Shown here: in pieces, positions 1 through 9,657 of the stretch | How the letters are laid out: the number at the start of each line of letters is the position of its first letter | Numbering within the stretch: the first letter of the stretch is position 1 | DNA from: Pseudomonas sp. KBW05 | GTDB taxonomy: Bacteria > Pseudomonadota > Gammaproteobacteria > Pseudomonadales > Pseudomonadaceae | Length of the DNA: 64,000 nucleotides | Direction: 5' to 3' | Assembly: GCF_003852405.1 (NCBI RefSeq) | Contig: NZ_QAJM01000009.1 | Span: forward strand, 299,219-363,218 | The notes under the pieces: model-generated | Databases searched by the model: none | Told to the model about the DNA's origin: nothing | Seen by the model: only the letters and a program-made list of their open reading frames with translations | Translations under genes and position numbers: made by a program

Positions 1-63
1 TAAGTGGCCGTTACCGCAGCAACGGATATGTACACAACACAACACAACACAACGAAACCCAAC

Positions 64-1065
64 CTACTCAATCCCCACCTGATTCCGCCCATTATGCTTG
101 GCAGTGTAAAGCCCCTTATCCGCCGCCAATATCAGCTGCCGACAATCCGTCCCCTGCTGCGGCGTCACCGTAGACAAACCGATACTGATCGTCAGGCTAG
201 CCCCCTCAGCCGGCGCAATATGCGGAATCTTCAACGCCGCCACCGCCATACGCAGCTTCTCCGCCACCAACCGCGCCCCACCCGGCGACGTATTCGGCAA
301 CACCAGCGCAAACTCCTCACCCCCATAACGCGCCGGCAAATCCGAAGGCCGGCTACTGGCGTCACGGATAGTCGCCGCCACCTTGCGCAGAGCTTCGTCC
401 CCTTCAACGTGACCAAAGCTATCGTTGTAGGTCTTGAAGAAATCCACATCAATCATCAGCAACGACAACTGCGTCTGATCACGCATGGCCCGGCGCCATT
501 CCAGCTCCAGGTATTCGTCAAAGTGACGACGATTGGACAGCCCGGTAAGCCCATCGGAGTTCATCAGGCGTTGCAGCACCAGGTTAGTGTCCAGCAGCTG
601 CTGCTGACTGACCCGCAGCGCGCGATACGCCGCATCCCGCTGCAACAGCGTCATATAGGAGCGCGAGTGATAGCGAATACGCGCCACCAGTTCGATATTG
701 TCCGGCAGCTTGACCAGGTAATCGTTGGCCCCAGCCGAGAACGCCGCGCTCTTGATCAGCGGGTCCTCTTTGGTGGAAAGCACGATGATCGGGATATTCG
801 CCGTGGCCGGGTGGTTGCGGTATTCGCGCACCAGGGTCAGGCCGTCAAGGCCGGGCATGACCAGGTCTTGCAGGATCACCGTCGGCTTGATGCGGATCGC
901 CTGGGCAATCGCCTGGTGCGGGTCGGCGCAGAAATGGAAGTCGATATTCTCTTCATGGGACAGGCCACGCCGTACGGCTTCGCCGATCATGGCCTGGTCA
1001 TCGACCAGCAACACCATGGCAGCGTTTTCGTCGGTCTTGATGTCGTCGATCTGTAAATCATTCAT
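64..1065 (-). CDS. wspR: WspR, response-regulator diguanylate cyclase
   Basis: Output enzyme of the Wsp system: it makes cyclic-di-GMP from two GTP when phosphorylated by WspE. An N-terminal receiver domain (residues about 15-135, likely phospho-acceptor Asp67 in LQDLVMPG) is followed by a helical linker and a GGDEF domain with the active-site motif GGEEF at about 248-252. The inhibitory I-site RxxD is present as RPSD at about 239-242, so product inhibition should operate. The length of 333 aa is normal for the family. The start has a good ribosome site (AGGTGA, 6 nt away). It lies 51 bp downstream of wspF as the last gene of the operon. Cyclic-di-GMP made here is known in pseudomonads to drive exopolysaccharide and wrinkly-type colonies. 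Confidence 0.97.
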   Translation of the reverse strand: MNDLQIDDIKTDENAAMVLLVDDQAMIGEAVRRGLSHEENIDFHFCADPHQAIAQAIRIKPTVILQDLVMPGLDGLTLVREYRNHPATANIPIIVLSTKEDPLIKSAAFSAGANDYLVKLPDNIELVARIRYHSRSYMTLLQRDAAYRALRVSQQQLLDTNLVLQRLMNSDGLTGLSNRRHFDEYLELEWRRAMRDQTQLSLLMIDVDFFKTYNDSFGHVEGDEALRKVAATIRDASSRPSDLPARYGGEEFALVLPNTSPGGARLVAEKLRMAVAALKIPHIAPAEGASLTISIGLSTVTPQQGTDCRQLILAADKGLYTAKHNGRNQVGIE

Positions 1066-1116
1066 GTGCAGTCACCTGAATTACTACCTGCAAGCCAGCA
1101 CCGCCGGGGGTCTTGA

Positions 1117-2127
1117 TCATTTTGCAAAGACCTCCAGCAATCGGGGCGCAATTCTATCCAATGGGCGAATTTCAACAGCAGCATCAATCGCCGCCGCCGC
1201 TTTGGGCATGCCATACACCGCGCAGCTCTGCTGATCCTGGGCGATGGTCAAATATCCTTGTTCACGCATGAGCTTGAGCCCCTGGGCGCCGTCGCGCCCC
1301 ATGCCGGTCAGCAATACACCGACCGCGTCGCCATTCCAGTGGCTGGCGACGCTCTCGAAAAACACGTCGATGGACGGCCGGTAAATCTCGTTCACCGGCT
1401 CGGCGGTGTAGGCCAGGGTGCCATTTTTCAGCAGCCGGATATGGTGGTTGGTGCCGGCCAGCAACACCACGCCACTTTGCGGCGGCTCGCCTTCGCGGGC
1501 CAGGCGCACCGGCAGGCCAGAGGCGCTGCTCAGCCATTCGGCCATGCCGGCGGCAAACACCTGGTCCACATGCTGCACCAGTACGATGGCGGCGGAAAAG
1601 TCCCGGGGCAAGCCCTTGAGCAGGATTTCCAGGGCGGCCGGGCCGCCCGCCGACGAACCGATCGCCACCAGGCTCTCGCGTTTGCCGGTCGCGCGCTGGG
1701 GCGCTGCCTCGGCACGCACCCGGCTGCCGCGCTGGCCGATCAGCCAGCCAATATTGAGGATCTTGCGCAGCAACGGCGCCGCCGCGTCCTTGGGGTTGCC
1801 CACGCCGAGCGCCGGGGTGTCCACCACATCCAGGGCACCGTGGCCCATGGCTTCGAAGACGCGGCTGACGTTAGCCTGACGGTCTACGGTAACAATCACG
1901 ATAGCGCACGGCGTCTCAGCCATGATCTGGCGAGTCGCCTCCACGCCGTCCATCACTGGCATGATCAGGTCCATCAGGATCAGGTCCGGGGTCACTTCAG
2001 CGCAACGCTGCACCGCTTCCAAGCCATTGCTCGCCACCCACACAACCTGATGGGCCGGCTCGAAACTCAAGGCACGGCGCAGGGCTTCAACAGCCAGGGG
2101 CATGTCATTGACGATCGCAATCCTCAT
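1117..2127 (-). CDS. wspF: WspF, CheB-like methylesterase
   Basis: Removes methyl groups from the receptor WspA and so damps Wsp signalling; loss of function is a known route to constitutive WspR activity. The receiver domain spans about 1-120 with Asp53 in LMDLIMP, followed by a linker and a CheB catalytic domain from about 150. The Ser-His-Asp triad is visible: Ser in GSSAGGP (about 158-164), His in QHVD (about 186) and Asp in TGMGRDGA. At 336 aa it is full length. The start overlaps the wspE stop by 4 nt, implying translational coupling. Confidence 0.97.
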   Translation of the reverse strand: MRIAIVNDMPLAVEALRRALSFEPAHQVVWVASNGLEAVQRCAEVTPDLILMDLIMPVMDGVEATRQIMAETPCAIVIVTVDRQANVSRVFEAMGHGALDVVDTPALGVGNPKDAAAPLLRKILNIGWLIGQRGSRVRAEAAPQRATGKRESLVAIGSSAGGPAALEILLKGLPRDFSAAIVLVQHVDQVFAAGMAEWLSSASGLPVRLAREGEPPQSGVVLLAGTNHHIRLLKNGTLAYTAEPVNEIYRPSIDVFFESVASHWNGDAVGVLLTGMGRDGAQGLKLMREQGYLTIAQDQQSCAVYGMPKAAAAIDAAVEIRPLDRIAPRLLEVFAK

Positions 2128-4412
2128 CCCCGTGCCCCTCCGATCAGTTCCATCACCGCGTCGAGCAAGGCATCGTCGTGGAAACTGGCCTTGGCTAAAT
2201 AATAGTCGGCGCCGGCATCGAGGCCACGACGTCGGTCTTCTTCGCGATCCTTGTACGACACCACCATCACCGGCAGCGATTGCAGGCGACTATCACGACG
2301 CAACAGTGTGACCAATTCAATACCGTCCATGCGAGGCATATCAATATCAGTGATCAACAGGTCGAAATCCTCGGAGCGCAAGGCATTCCAACCATCCATG
2401 CCATCCACTGCCACCGCGACTTCATAGCCACGATTGAGCAGCAATTTGCGTTGCAGTTCACGCACGGTGAGCGAGTCATCCACCACCAGCACGCGTTTGC
2501 GCGGCACTTCGGTGGCCTGCTGGCTGCGCCGGGCGATACGCTCCAGGCGGCCGGTGTTGAGCAGCTTGTCCACCGAACGCAGCATGTCTTCGACATCAAC
2601 GATCAACACCACCGAGCCGTCGTCGAGCAAGGCGCCGGCGGAAATATCCTGGACCTTGCCCAGGCGGTCATCCAGCGGCAACACCACCAACGTGCGCTCG
2701 CCGATGAAGCGCTCGACGGCAATCCCGTACACCGCATCGCGCTCGCGGATGACCACCACTTTCAAGGTGTCCGACGGGCTCTGGCCGGCCGGGCGCTGCA
2801 ACAACTGGCTGGCGGCGACCAGGCCGACATGCCGGCCCTCGTGCCAGAAATGCTGGCGGCCTTCCAGTTGCACGATGTCGTCGGGCGCCAGGTCGCACAT
2901 GCGTTCGATATGCGCCAGCGGGAATGCATAGGCTTCTTCGCCGACTTCCACCACCAGGCTGCGCACCACCGACAAGGTCAGCGGCACTTCCAGGTGGAAA
3001 CGACTGCCCTGCCCCGCCGTCTGCTCCAGCACCACCGCACCACGCAGTTGGCGCACCATGTGTTGCACTGCATCCAGGCCGACGCCGCGCCCGGACACCT
3101 CGGTGACCTTGTCGCGCAGGCTGAAACCCGGCAGGAACAGGAAGGTCAGCAGCTCTTCTTCGCTCAGGCGCAGGGCAGTTTCCAGCGGCGACAAGTGCCG
3201 ATCGACGATGGTGCCGCGCAGGCGTTCCAGGTCCACGCCATTGCCGTCATCGCTCAATTCCAGCACCAGCAAACCGGCCTGGTGGGACGCGCGCAGGCGG
3301 ATCAAACCTTCCGCCGGTTTGCCCGCCAGCAGGCGCTGCTCGGGCATTTCGATGTCGTGATCGACGGCATTGCGCAATAAATGAGTGAGCGGCGCTTCAA
3401 GCTTTTCCAGCACGTCGCGGTCAACCTGGGTCTTTTCGCCCTCGATCTCCAGGCGCACCTGCTTGCCCAGGCTGCGGCCAAGGTCGCGGACCATGCGCAC
3501 TTGCCCGGCCAGTACGTCGGCAAACGGGCGCATGCGACAGGCCAGTGCGGTGTCGTAGAGCACTTGGGCGCGCTGCCCGGCCTGCCAGCCGAACTCGTCC
3601 AGCTCGGCGGTTTTTTCCGCCAGCAGGGCCTGAGCTTCGCTGAGCAGGCGGCGGGTATCGGCCAGGGCTTCCTGGGCTTCGAGGTTCAGGTCCAGGGTCT
3701 TGAGTTGCCCGTCCAGCGTGTCCAGGGCGCGCGCGCTCTGGCTTTGGATACGCTTGAGACGTTGCATGCTGGACAGGTAAGGCTTGAGCCGCTGGGTTTC
3801 CACCAGGGACTTGCTGGACAGATCCAGCAGGCTGTTCAAGCGCTCGGCGGTCACGCGCAAGACGCGCTCGCCGCCTTCGGTCATGCGTCGGTTCTGGCGT
3901 GGCGGCTCAGCGGTGACGGGCGGCGCAGGCTCGGACTCCGCTGACAGCTCTTCAACCAGCGGCGCAGGTGCGGGCTCGGGCGCTGGTGGCACTGGCGGTG
4001 GCACGGCGTTGACCGGCGCCTGGGACGGATCGAGCAAGCGCTCCATCAACGCCACATAGGCTTCGATATCCGCCGGGCCCACGGTGTTGCCCGGCGTGGC
4101 GATGCGCATCAGCAGGTCGGTGCCTTGCAGCAACGCGTCGATATGTTCGGGTTGCAGGTACAGCCGGCTTTCCTGGGCGCTGACCAGGCAATCCTCCATC
4201 ACGTGGGACACACTGACCCCGGCATCCACCCCGACAATCCGCGCCGCGCCCTTGAGCGAGTGGGCCGCGCGCATACAGGCTTCGAGCTGGTCGGCCTGGG
4301 TCGGGTTGCGTTCCAGGGCCAGCAGGCCGGCGCTGAGCACCTGGGTCTGGGCGTCGGCTTCCAGGCTGAACAGTTCCAGCAGCGAGGCGTCGCGCATCTG
4401 GTCGGGGGTCAT
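2124..4412 (-). CDS. wspE: WspE, CheA-like hybrid histidine kinase
   Basis: Kinase that phosphorylates WspR and WspF in response to WspA. Domain order: HPt (His51 in AAHSLKGAARIV), a Pro-rich linker rich in PAPEPAP, dimerisation and HATPase region, a CheW-like coupling domain, and a C-terminal receiver (acceptor Asp in LLITDIDMPRMDG), giving 762 aa. An upstream in-frame start would add 23 residues with no family character and would run into wspD; the ATG at 4412 overlaps the wspD stop as ATGA, so I chose it. The next gene, wspF, also overlaps by 4 nt. Confidence 0.96.
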   Translation of the reverse strand: MTPDQMRDASLLELFSLEADAQTQVLSAGLLALERNPTQADQLEACMRAAHSLKGAARIVGVDAGVSVSHVMEDCLVSAQESRLYLQPEHIDALLQGTDLLMRIATPGNTVGPADIEAYVALMERLLDPSQAPVNAVPPPVPPAPEPAPAPLVEELSAESEPAPPVTAEPPRQNRRMTEGGERVLRVTAERLNSLLDLSSKSLVETQRLKPYLSSMQRLKRIQSQSARALDTLDGQLKTLDLNLEAQEALADTRRLLSEAQALLAEKTAELDEFGWQAGQRAQVLYDTALACRMRPFADVLAGQVRMVRDLGRSLGKQVRLEIEGEKTQVDRDVLEKLEAPLTHLLRNAVDHDIEMPEQRLLAGKPAEGLIRLRASHQAGLLVLELSDDGNGVDLERLRGTIVDRHLSPLETALRLSEEELLTFLFLPGFSLRDKVTEVSGRGVGLDAVQHMVRQLRGAVVLEQTAGQGSRFHLEVPLTLSVVRSLVVEVGEEAYAFPLAHIERMCDLAPDDIVQLEGRQHFWHEGRHVGLVAASQLLQRPAGQSPSDTLKVVVIRERDAVYGIAVERFIGERTLVVLPLDDRLGKVQDISAGALLDDGSVVLIVDVEDMLRSVDKLLNTGRLERIARRSQQATEVPRKRVLVVDDSLTVRELQRKLLLNRGYEVAVAVDGMDGWNALRSEDFDLLITDIDMPRMDGIELVTLLRRDSRLQSLPVMVVSYKDREEDRRRGLDAGADYYLAKASFHDDALLDAVMELIGGARG

Positions 4413-5110
4413 GTGAGGCTCCGGGTCACGGCAGACAACAATTGCGCCTCGTCCAGCCAACGCAGGCTGCGGCCTTTCCACTGCAACACGCCCTGGGTGA
4501 AGCGCGCGCTGGCCTGGGTGCCGGAGGCCGACGCAGCCTTCAAGGTGCGCTCGTCGATGGCGTGAATGCCATCCACTTCATCCACCGGCACCACCACCGG
4601 GCCATCCTGCGCGGCGATGATCAGCATGCGCGGCATGATCCGCCCGCCGCTGGCGCCATTGCTCGTGGTGTCCAGGCCCAATAGCTCCACCAGCGACAGG
4701 CACGCCACCAGCGCGCCGCGCACATTCGCCACGCCGAGCAAGGCACGGGAGCGTTGGTGCGGCAGGGAATGAATCGGCTGCAACGGCGCCACTTCCACCA
4801 GGCAACGGGTGGCGATGCCCAGCCATTCCTCGCCGAGACGGAACATCAACAGCGAACGTGTGACCACGTCTTCGTCGATTTCGACGGCGGCTTGCGGGCG
4901 CTGGTCGTCCTGCTGCAACGCGTAGCGGTCCAGCAGCCGCGTGGCGGCGGCGGAGTACACCGCGCAGTTGCGGCAATGAATATGGTCCGCCAGCAACGGG
5001 CAGGACTTGTCGCCATGGATGCCGATGCGGTTCCAGCAATCGTCGATGGCTTGGGTGTCGGCCAGGGTCAGGTCCAGGCCGGCGGTGTCGAGCGCGTGTG
5101 GGCTACTCAT
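4409..5110 (-). CDS. wspD: WspD, CheW-like coupling protein
   Basis: Scaffold protein expected to link the receptor WspA to the kinase WspE. The C-terminal half (from about residue 90, beginning LLMFRLGEEWLGIATRCL) is a CheW-type SH3-like domain. The N-terminal extension has a CPLLADHIHCRNC segment with clustered Cys/His residues, a feature also seen in WspD of other pseudomonads; metal binding is possible but only inferred. It overlaps both wspC and wspE by 4 nt. The 233 aa length makes it the larger of the two CheW paralogues in this operon. Confidence 0.95.
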   Translation of the reverse strand: MSSPHALDTAGLDLTLADTQAIDDCWNRIGIHGDKSCPLLADHIHCRNCAVYSAAATRLLDRYALQQDDQRPQAAVEIDEDVVTRSLLMFRLGEEWLGIATRCLVEVAPLQPIHSLPHQRSRALLGVANVRGALVACLSLVELLGLDTTSNGASGGRIMPRMLIIAAQDGPVVVPVDEVDGIHAIDERTLKAASASGTQASARFTQGVLQWKGRSLRWLDEAQLLSAVTRSLT

Positions 5111-6369
5111 CGTTTGGACTCACTGTCAGCTCGCTCGCTACGCGCGGCACGCGCCTGCAAACGGCGCGCCCCCGCACTGTCGCCCTGGGATTCAAGCAAC
5201 GCGGCCAGGTGCATCAAGGCCTGCGGATGCTGGGGTTCCAGGTACAAGGCTTTGCGGTAAAACCCCTGGGCTTCCAGGGCACTGCCCGCCACATCGCTGA
5301 GCAGCCCCAGCCAGTAAAACACCTGGGCGGCCGGCGGGTGGTTGCTCAAATAGCGCTCACACGCGGCACGGGCCTCGGCGCTTTTGCCTTCGTTGGCCAG
5401 GGTGGCGATCTGGCTGAGCAGATCCGCCGCGTCGGACGGCGGCGCCTTGATCGGCACCACCTGGGCACTGAACGTGCTGAACGGGCGCGGCTTGACCGGC
5501 AACGCCGCCGCACTGCGCGGCGGTGGCGGCGGCGCGGGAATTGGCGCAAACACCGGCTCCGGCTTGACCGGCTCGACATGCCGGCTGAACGCAAACGACT
5601 GCGGCACGCCAATCGACTTCATACCGTGGCGCCCCAGCAGACTGCCCTCGGCCGGGCCGATAAACAGCACGCCGTCCTCGTGGGTCAGGCCCTTGAGCAC
5701 ATCAAACACTTGTTTCTGGGTCGGCTGGTCGAAGTAGATCAGCAGGTTGCGACAGAATACAAAGTCATAGCTCGCCTCGTTCGCCAACAGCGTCGGGTCG
5801 AGCAGGTTGCCGACTTGCAGGCGCACTTGCTCACGCACACGCTCGCTGATGTGGAAGCCGTCGGCGGACTCGCTGAAATGGCGGTCGCGAAACTCGATGT
5901 CGGCGCCGCGAAACGAATTCTTGCCATACACCCCGCGCCGCGCACGCTCCACCGACAGCGGGCTGACATCCAGGCCCAGCACCTTGAACTGGTGCGGCGC
6001 CAGGCCGGCATCGAGCAAGGCCATGGCAATCGAATAGGGTTCTTCGCCGGTAGAACACGGCAGGCTGAGGATGCGCAGCGCGCGCATCTGCTTGATCTCG
6101 GCCAGGCGTGCCTTGGCCAGGCGGGCCAGCGTGGCAAAGGATTCGGGATAACGGAAAAACCAGGTCTCGGGGACGATCACTGCTTCGATCAGCGCCTGTT
6201 GCTCGTCATGGGAGCGTTGCAGTTGCTGCCAGTAATCATCGGCCGTCTGCGCGTGCACGGCCTGGCTGCGCTGGCGCACGGCGCGCTCGATGATCGCCTC
6301 GCCGACGGAGGCGACGTCGAGGCCGATGCGCTCCTTGAGGAAGTTGAAGACGCGCGGGTCGCTGCTCAT
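5107..6369 (-). CDS. wspC: WspC, CheR-like methyltransferase with TPR tail
   Basis: S-adenosylmethionine-dependent methyltransferase that methylates glutamates of WspA, opposing WspF. The CheR N-terminal helical domain and Rossmann methyltransferase domain occupy about residues 1-270, with SCSTGEEPYS-type sequence (LPCSTGEEPYSIAMALL) as the SAM-binding motif and an FCRNLLIYF motif. A Pro-rich linker then leads to TPR-like repeats in the last 100 residues (YWLGLLSDVAGSALEAQGFY, ALMHLAALLESQGD). TPR tails distinguish WspC from the simpler CheR. It overlaps wspB and wspD by 4 nt each. Confidence 0.96.
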   Translation of the reverse strand: MSSDPRVFNFLKERIGLDVASVGEAIIERAVRQRSQAVHAQTADDYWQQLQRSHDEQQALIEAVIVPETWFFRYPESFATLARLAKARLAEIKQMRALRILSLPCSTGEEPYSIAMALLDAGLAPHQFKVLGLDVSPLSVERARRGVYGKNSFRGADIEFRDRHFSESADGFHISERVREQVRLQVGNLLDPTLLANEASYDFVFCRNLLIYFDQPTQKQVFDVLKGLTHEDGVLFIGPAEGSLLGRHGMKSIGVPQSFAFSRHVEPVKPEPVFAPIPAPPPPPRSAAALPVKPRPFSTFSAQVVPIKAPPSDAADLLSQIATLANEGKSAEARAACERYLSNHPPAAQVFYWLGLLSDVAGSALEAQGFYRKALYLEPQHPQALMHLAALLESQGDSAGARRLQARAARSERADSESKR

Positions 6370-6878
6370 ACGCTCAACTCGGCAGAGAACAGCAAGGCGC
6401 GCACGTCGTCGGTCAGCAGGTCACTCACACCAATCCATTGCATCAGGCCCCGTGCATCTTCACGCACCGGACCCAGGTATGGCGCCTGGCGGTTGTCCAG
6501 GCCGTAGGGCTGGAACTCCGCGGGGTCGCAACGCAGAGTATCGGTAGCCTGTTCGAGGACCAGCCCCAGCCAGCGCGACTCAACCTCGGCGCTTGGCTGG
6601 TAATTGACCAGCACCAGCCGCGTGCTGGTGCGCGCCTGGGCCGGGGCGCCAAAGGTCAGCGCGCTGAGGTCGATCACCGGCACCAGCGCGCCGCGATGGG
6701 CAAAGATCCCGGCGACCCACGCCGGCGCATGGGCGATGGGTTTGAGCGGCAGGCGCGGCAACACCTCGGCCACTTCCGTGGCCTTGAGGGCGTAGCGCTC
6801 GCTGCCGATGTGGAACACCAGAAACAACGCCTTTTTCGCTGCCGGGACGGCGCCGCGTTTAGCCGCGAGGTCGCTCAT
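6366..6878 (-). CDS. wspB: WspB, CheW-like coupling protein
   Basis: Compact CheW-domain adaptor of 170 aa (FHIGSERYALKATEVAEVLP near the N-terminus, then GIFAHRGALVPVIDLSAL). With WspD it should couple WspA to WspE; the receptor/WspB pairing is inferred from its position directly after wspA. Its start overlaps the wspA stop and its stop overlaps the wspC start by 4 nt, so the first three cistrons are tightly coupled. Confidence 0.95.
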   Translation of the reverse strand: MSDLAAKRGAVPAAKKALFLVFHIGSERYALKATEVAEVLPRLPLKPIAHAPAWVAGIFAHRGALVPVIDLSALTFGAPAQARTSTRLVLVNYQPSAEVESRWLGLVLEQATDTLRCDPAEFQPYGLDNRQAPYLGPVREDARGLMQWIGVSDLLTDDVRALLFSAELSV

Positions 6879-8500
6879 CAGACTTTGAAACGCGACACGC
6901 CGCTGCGCAGACCGACCGCAACCTGGCTCAGTTCATCAATCGCAAAGCTGGCCTGGCGCAGGGACTCGACGGTCTGGCTGCTGGCATCGCCCAACTGCAC
7001 CAACGCATGGTTGATCTGCTCGGCGCCGGTGGCCTGGGCCTGCATGCCTTCGTTGACCATCAACACCCGCGGCGCCAGGGCCTGTACCTGATGGATGATC
7101 TGCGACAGCTGCTCGCCGACTTGTTGTACTTCAAACATGCCACGACGCACTTCTTCGGAAAACTTGTCCATGCCCATCACACCCGCCGACACCGCCGACT
7201 GGATCTCACGCACCATTTGTTCGATATCGTAGGTGGCCACGGCGGTCTGGTCGGCGAGGCGGCGCACTTCGGTGGCGACCACGGCAAAACCGCGCCCGTA
7301 TTCACCGGCCTTCTCGGCCTCGATGGCAGCGTTGAGCGACAACAGGTTGGTCTGGTCGGCGACCTTGACGATGGTCACCACCACTTGGTTGATGTTGCCG
7401 GCCTTCTCATTGAGGATCGCCAGCTTGGCGTTCACCAGGTCGGCGGCGCCCATCACCGAGTGCATGGTTTCTTCCATGCGCGCCAGGCCTTGCTGGCCGG
7501 AACCGGCAGCTACCGACGCCTGGTCGGCGGCGGTAGAGACTTCGGTCATGGTGCGGACCAAATCCTTGGAAGTGGCGGCGATCTCACGCGATGTAGCGCC
7601 GATCTCGGTGGTTGTGGCCGCTGTTTCAGTGGCCGTGGCCTGTTGCTGCTTGGAGGTGGCGGCAATCTCGGTGACCGAGGTGGTCACCTGCACCGACGAG
7701 CGCTGGGCCTGGGACACCAGGGCCGTAAGCTCGGTCATCATGTCGTTGAAGCCGGTCTCGACCGCGTTGAATTCGTCCTTGCGCTCCAGGTTCAGGCGCT
7801 TGCTCAGGTCGCCGTCGCGCATGGTGCCGAGGATTTCGACGATGCGCTGCATCGGCGCCATGATCGCGCGCATCAGCAGCAGGCCGCACAGGCCAGCGGC
7901 CAGGATGGCCACGGCGAGGGACAGGAACATGCTCAGTTTTGCCGCAGAGACGGCATCATCGATGGCGTTGGTCGCACGATCGGCGACGTTCTTGTTTTCG
8001 GTGATGATGTCATTGAGCTTCATGCGGCCTGCGGTCCAGGTCGGCGTGAGCTGGGTGTCGAACTCCTTGCGCGCGGCCACAAGGTCGCCGCGTTGCAGGC
8101 TGTCGAGCACGCTGGACAGGCTCTTGTTGTAGACCTGGTGCAGCGCTTCGAATCGGTCGAACTCGGAACGGTCATCGCTGCCGGCGATGGTTTGTTCATA
8201 GTTGCTCATCTGCTGCTGGATGCGCGCTTCGAAGGATTTGAACTCGGCCTTGTCGGCGTCGCTGAGCTTCTTGTCTTCGCGCAGGCCCAGCAGTTCGAGG
8301 GTTTGCAGGTAGCTGTCGACCCAGGCGCTGCGAATCATCGAACTGAGGTAAACCCCCGGCACCGCGTCGTCGCGCACGGCGACTTCACTGTCTTCGATCT
8401 TCAATAACCGTGAATAAGAGACCACAACCATTAACAGCATGATGGCGATAATGACCGCAAAACTTGCCAAGATCCGTTGGCGCAGGGTCCAGTTCTTCAC
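6878..8500 (-). CDS. wspA: WspA, methyl-accepting chemotaxis-type surface sensor
   Basis: Membrane receptor at the head of the Wsp system, implicated in sensing surface contact. It has a TM helix at about residues 11-30, a periplasmic four-helix-type domain to about 190, a second TM ([21 protein letters not shown]), HAMP, and a long coiled-coil MCP signalling domain with the hairpin tip sequence [21 protein letters not shown] place the start at the GTG codon at 8500 because a strong CGAGGAA ribosome site lies 5 nt upstream and family members begin [11 protein letters not shown]. The in-frame ATG at 8521 has no ribosome site. Confidence 0.95.
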   Translation of the reverse strand: MKNWTLRQRILASFAVIIAIMLLMVVVSYSRLLKIEDSEVAVRDDAVPGVYLSSMIRSAWVDSYLQTLELLGLREDKKLSDADKAEFKSFEARIQQQMSNYEQTIAGSDDRSEFDRFEALHQVYNKSLSSVLDSLQRGDLVAARKEFDTQLTPTWTAGRMKLNDIITENKNVADRATNAIDDAVSAAKLSMFLSLAVAILAAGLCGLLLMRAIMAPMQRIVEILGTMRDGDLSKRLNLERKDEFNAVETGFNDMMTELTALVSQAQRSSVQVTTSVTEIAATSKQQQATATETAATTTEIGATSREIAATSKDLVRTMTEVSTAADQASVAAGSGQQGLARMEETMHSVMGAADLVNAKLAILNEKAGNINQVVVTIVKVADQTNLLSLNAAIEAEKAGEYGRGFAVVATEVRRLADQTAVATYDIEQMVREIQSAVSAGVMGMDKFSEEVRRGMFEVQQVGEQLSQIIHQVQALAPRVLMVNEGMQAQATGAEQINHALVQLGDASSQTVESLRQASFAIDELSQVAVGLRSGVSRFKV

Positions 8501-8668
8501 AGTAATTCCTCGCAGGGCCATTCAAATGGAGGGGAGTATAGCTGAGCAGAAGCCCTCATTAATCAACGGGTTTTGATGGAATGTTCACATAATCCAAAAA
8601 CAAACCGGGCAACCATTAACAGCGGGAGCCGCCCTCCCTCGGAACAACGCCTGACGCGGTAAAAAACT

Positions 8669-8756
8669 GTGGGAGCGGGCTTGCTCGCGAAAGCGGTGTT
8701 TCAGTCACTGAATGTGCTGACTGATCCACCGCTTTCGCGAGCAAGCCCGCTCCCAC
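8669..8756. repeat. REPIN (paired REP palindrome)
   Basis: Two inverted copies of the REP unit (GTGGGAGCGGGCTTGCTCGC on the left, its reverse complement on the right) surround a short variable centre. The arms pair for more than 20 bp. It is the first of seven such elements in the window, all intergenic. It lies between the wspA promoter side and the DUF533 stop. REPINs of this family are moved by RAYT transposases, none of which is encoded here. Confidence 0.93.
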
Positions 8757-8781
8757 ATGTTGATCCCTGTTGTGTCAGTGA

Positions 8782-9489
8782 TTACGAGTTCAGGCGCACC
8801 TGGTTTTCCAATTCAGCCTTCAGGCCCGGCTCAAGCTTGAGCTGGCGGGCCAACTCATCGAGGTAGGCCTTTTCCATAAAGTTTTCCTCGTCCACCAGCA
8901 TCACGCTGGCGATGTACATCTCGGCGGCCATTTCCGGAGTGCCAGCCGCGCGGGCCACATCGGCCGGGTCCAGGGGTTTGTTGAGTTCGGCGTGCAGCCA
9001 GCTTTGCAGCTCTCGGTCGTTGTCCAGCTTGGTGAATTCGCCTTCGATCAACGTGCGCTCGCGCTCGTCGACATGGCCGTCAGCCTTGGCGGCGGCGACC
9101 AGCGCCTTGAGGATGGCCTGGCTGTGCTGCTCGACCTGGGCCGGTGGCAGGCGGTCGATAGTCTGCGGCTCGCCCTTGGGCGCAGTGGCCTGTTGCGCCT
9201 GCCAGTTGCCATAGGCTTTGTAGGCAATCACGCCCAACGCGGCCAGGCCGCCGTAGGTCAGGGCCTTGCCGCCGAACTTGCGCGCCTTTTTATTGCCCAG
9301 CAGCAGGCCCATGGCCCCCGCCGCGAGTGCGCCACCGCCCGCGCCGCCGAGCAGGCTGCCCAGGCCGCCGCCGCCGAGCAAGCCGCCCAAGGCGCCTTTA
9401 TCGTCCTGTTTACGCTGGCCGCCAGCCTTGTTTTGCAGCATGTCCTGGCCAGATTTGAGCAGTTGATCGAGCAATCCACGGGTATTCAT
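8782..9489 (-). CDS. DUF533 (YebE-type) inner-membrane protein
   Basis: A 235-aa protein of the DUF533/TerB-like family. The N-terminus begins MNTRGLLDQLLKSGQDML, followed by a Gly-rich low-complexity stretch (GGLLGGGGLGSLLGGAGGGA) and a probable membrane segment around 85-105. The C-terminal 120 residues form an acidic helical TerB-like domain (AAAKADGHVDERERTLIEGE). The chosen ATG has an ideal AGGAGG site 6 nt upstream; a longer reading would add nine residues without a ribosome site. Function is unknown in the family. It is divergent from the LysR gene at 9658. Confidence 0.88.
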   Translation of the reverse strand: MNTRGLLDQLLKSGQDMLQNKAGGQRKQDDKGALGGLLGGGGLGSLLGGAGGGALAAGAMGLLLGNKKARKFGGKALTYGGLAALGVIAYKAYGNWQAQQATAPKGEPQTIDRLPPAQVEQHSQAILKALVAAAKADGHVDERERTLIEGEFTKLDNDRELQSWLHAELNKPLDPADVARAAGTPEMAAEMYIASVMLVDEENFMEKAYLDELARQLKLEPGLKAELENQVRLNS

Positions 9490-9657
9490 TCGTAGCCTCC
9501 TGACACTTGGGTTCATAGGACCAATAGGCCCCCAGCGTAAAACTAAGTGCCAAAAAGCCCCGATCTAGAGTGCTTCCAGATGTAACGCGACGACCCTTCG
9601 CTAAAACCGATATACACTCGAGCAAATCTATAAAAACACCCCACTGGTAATCCCAGC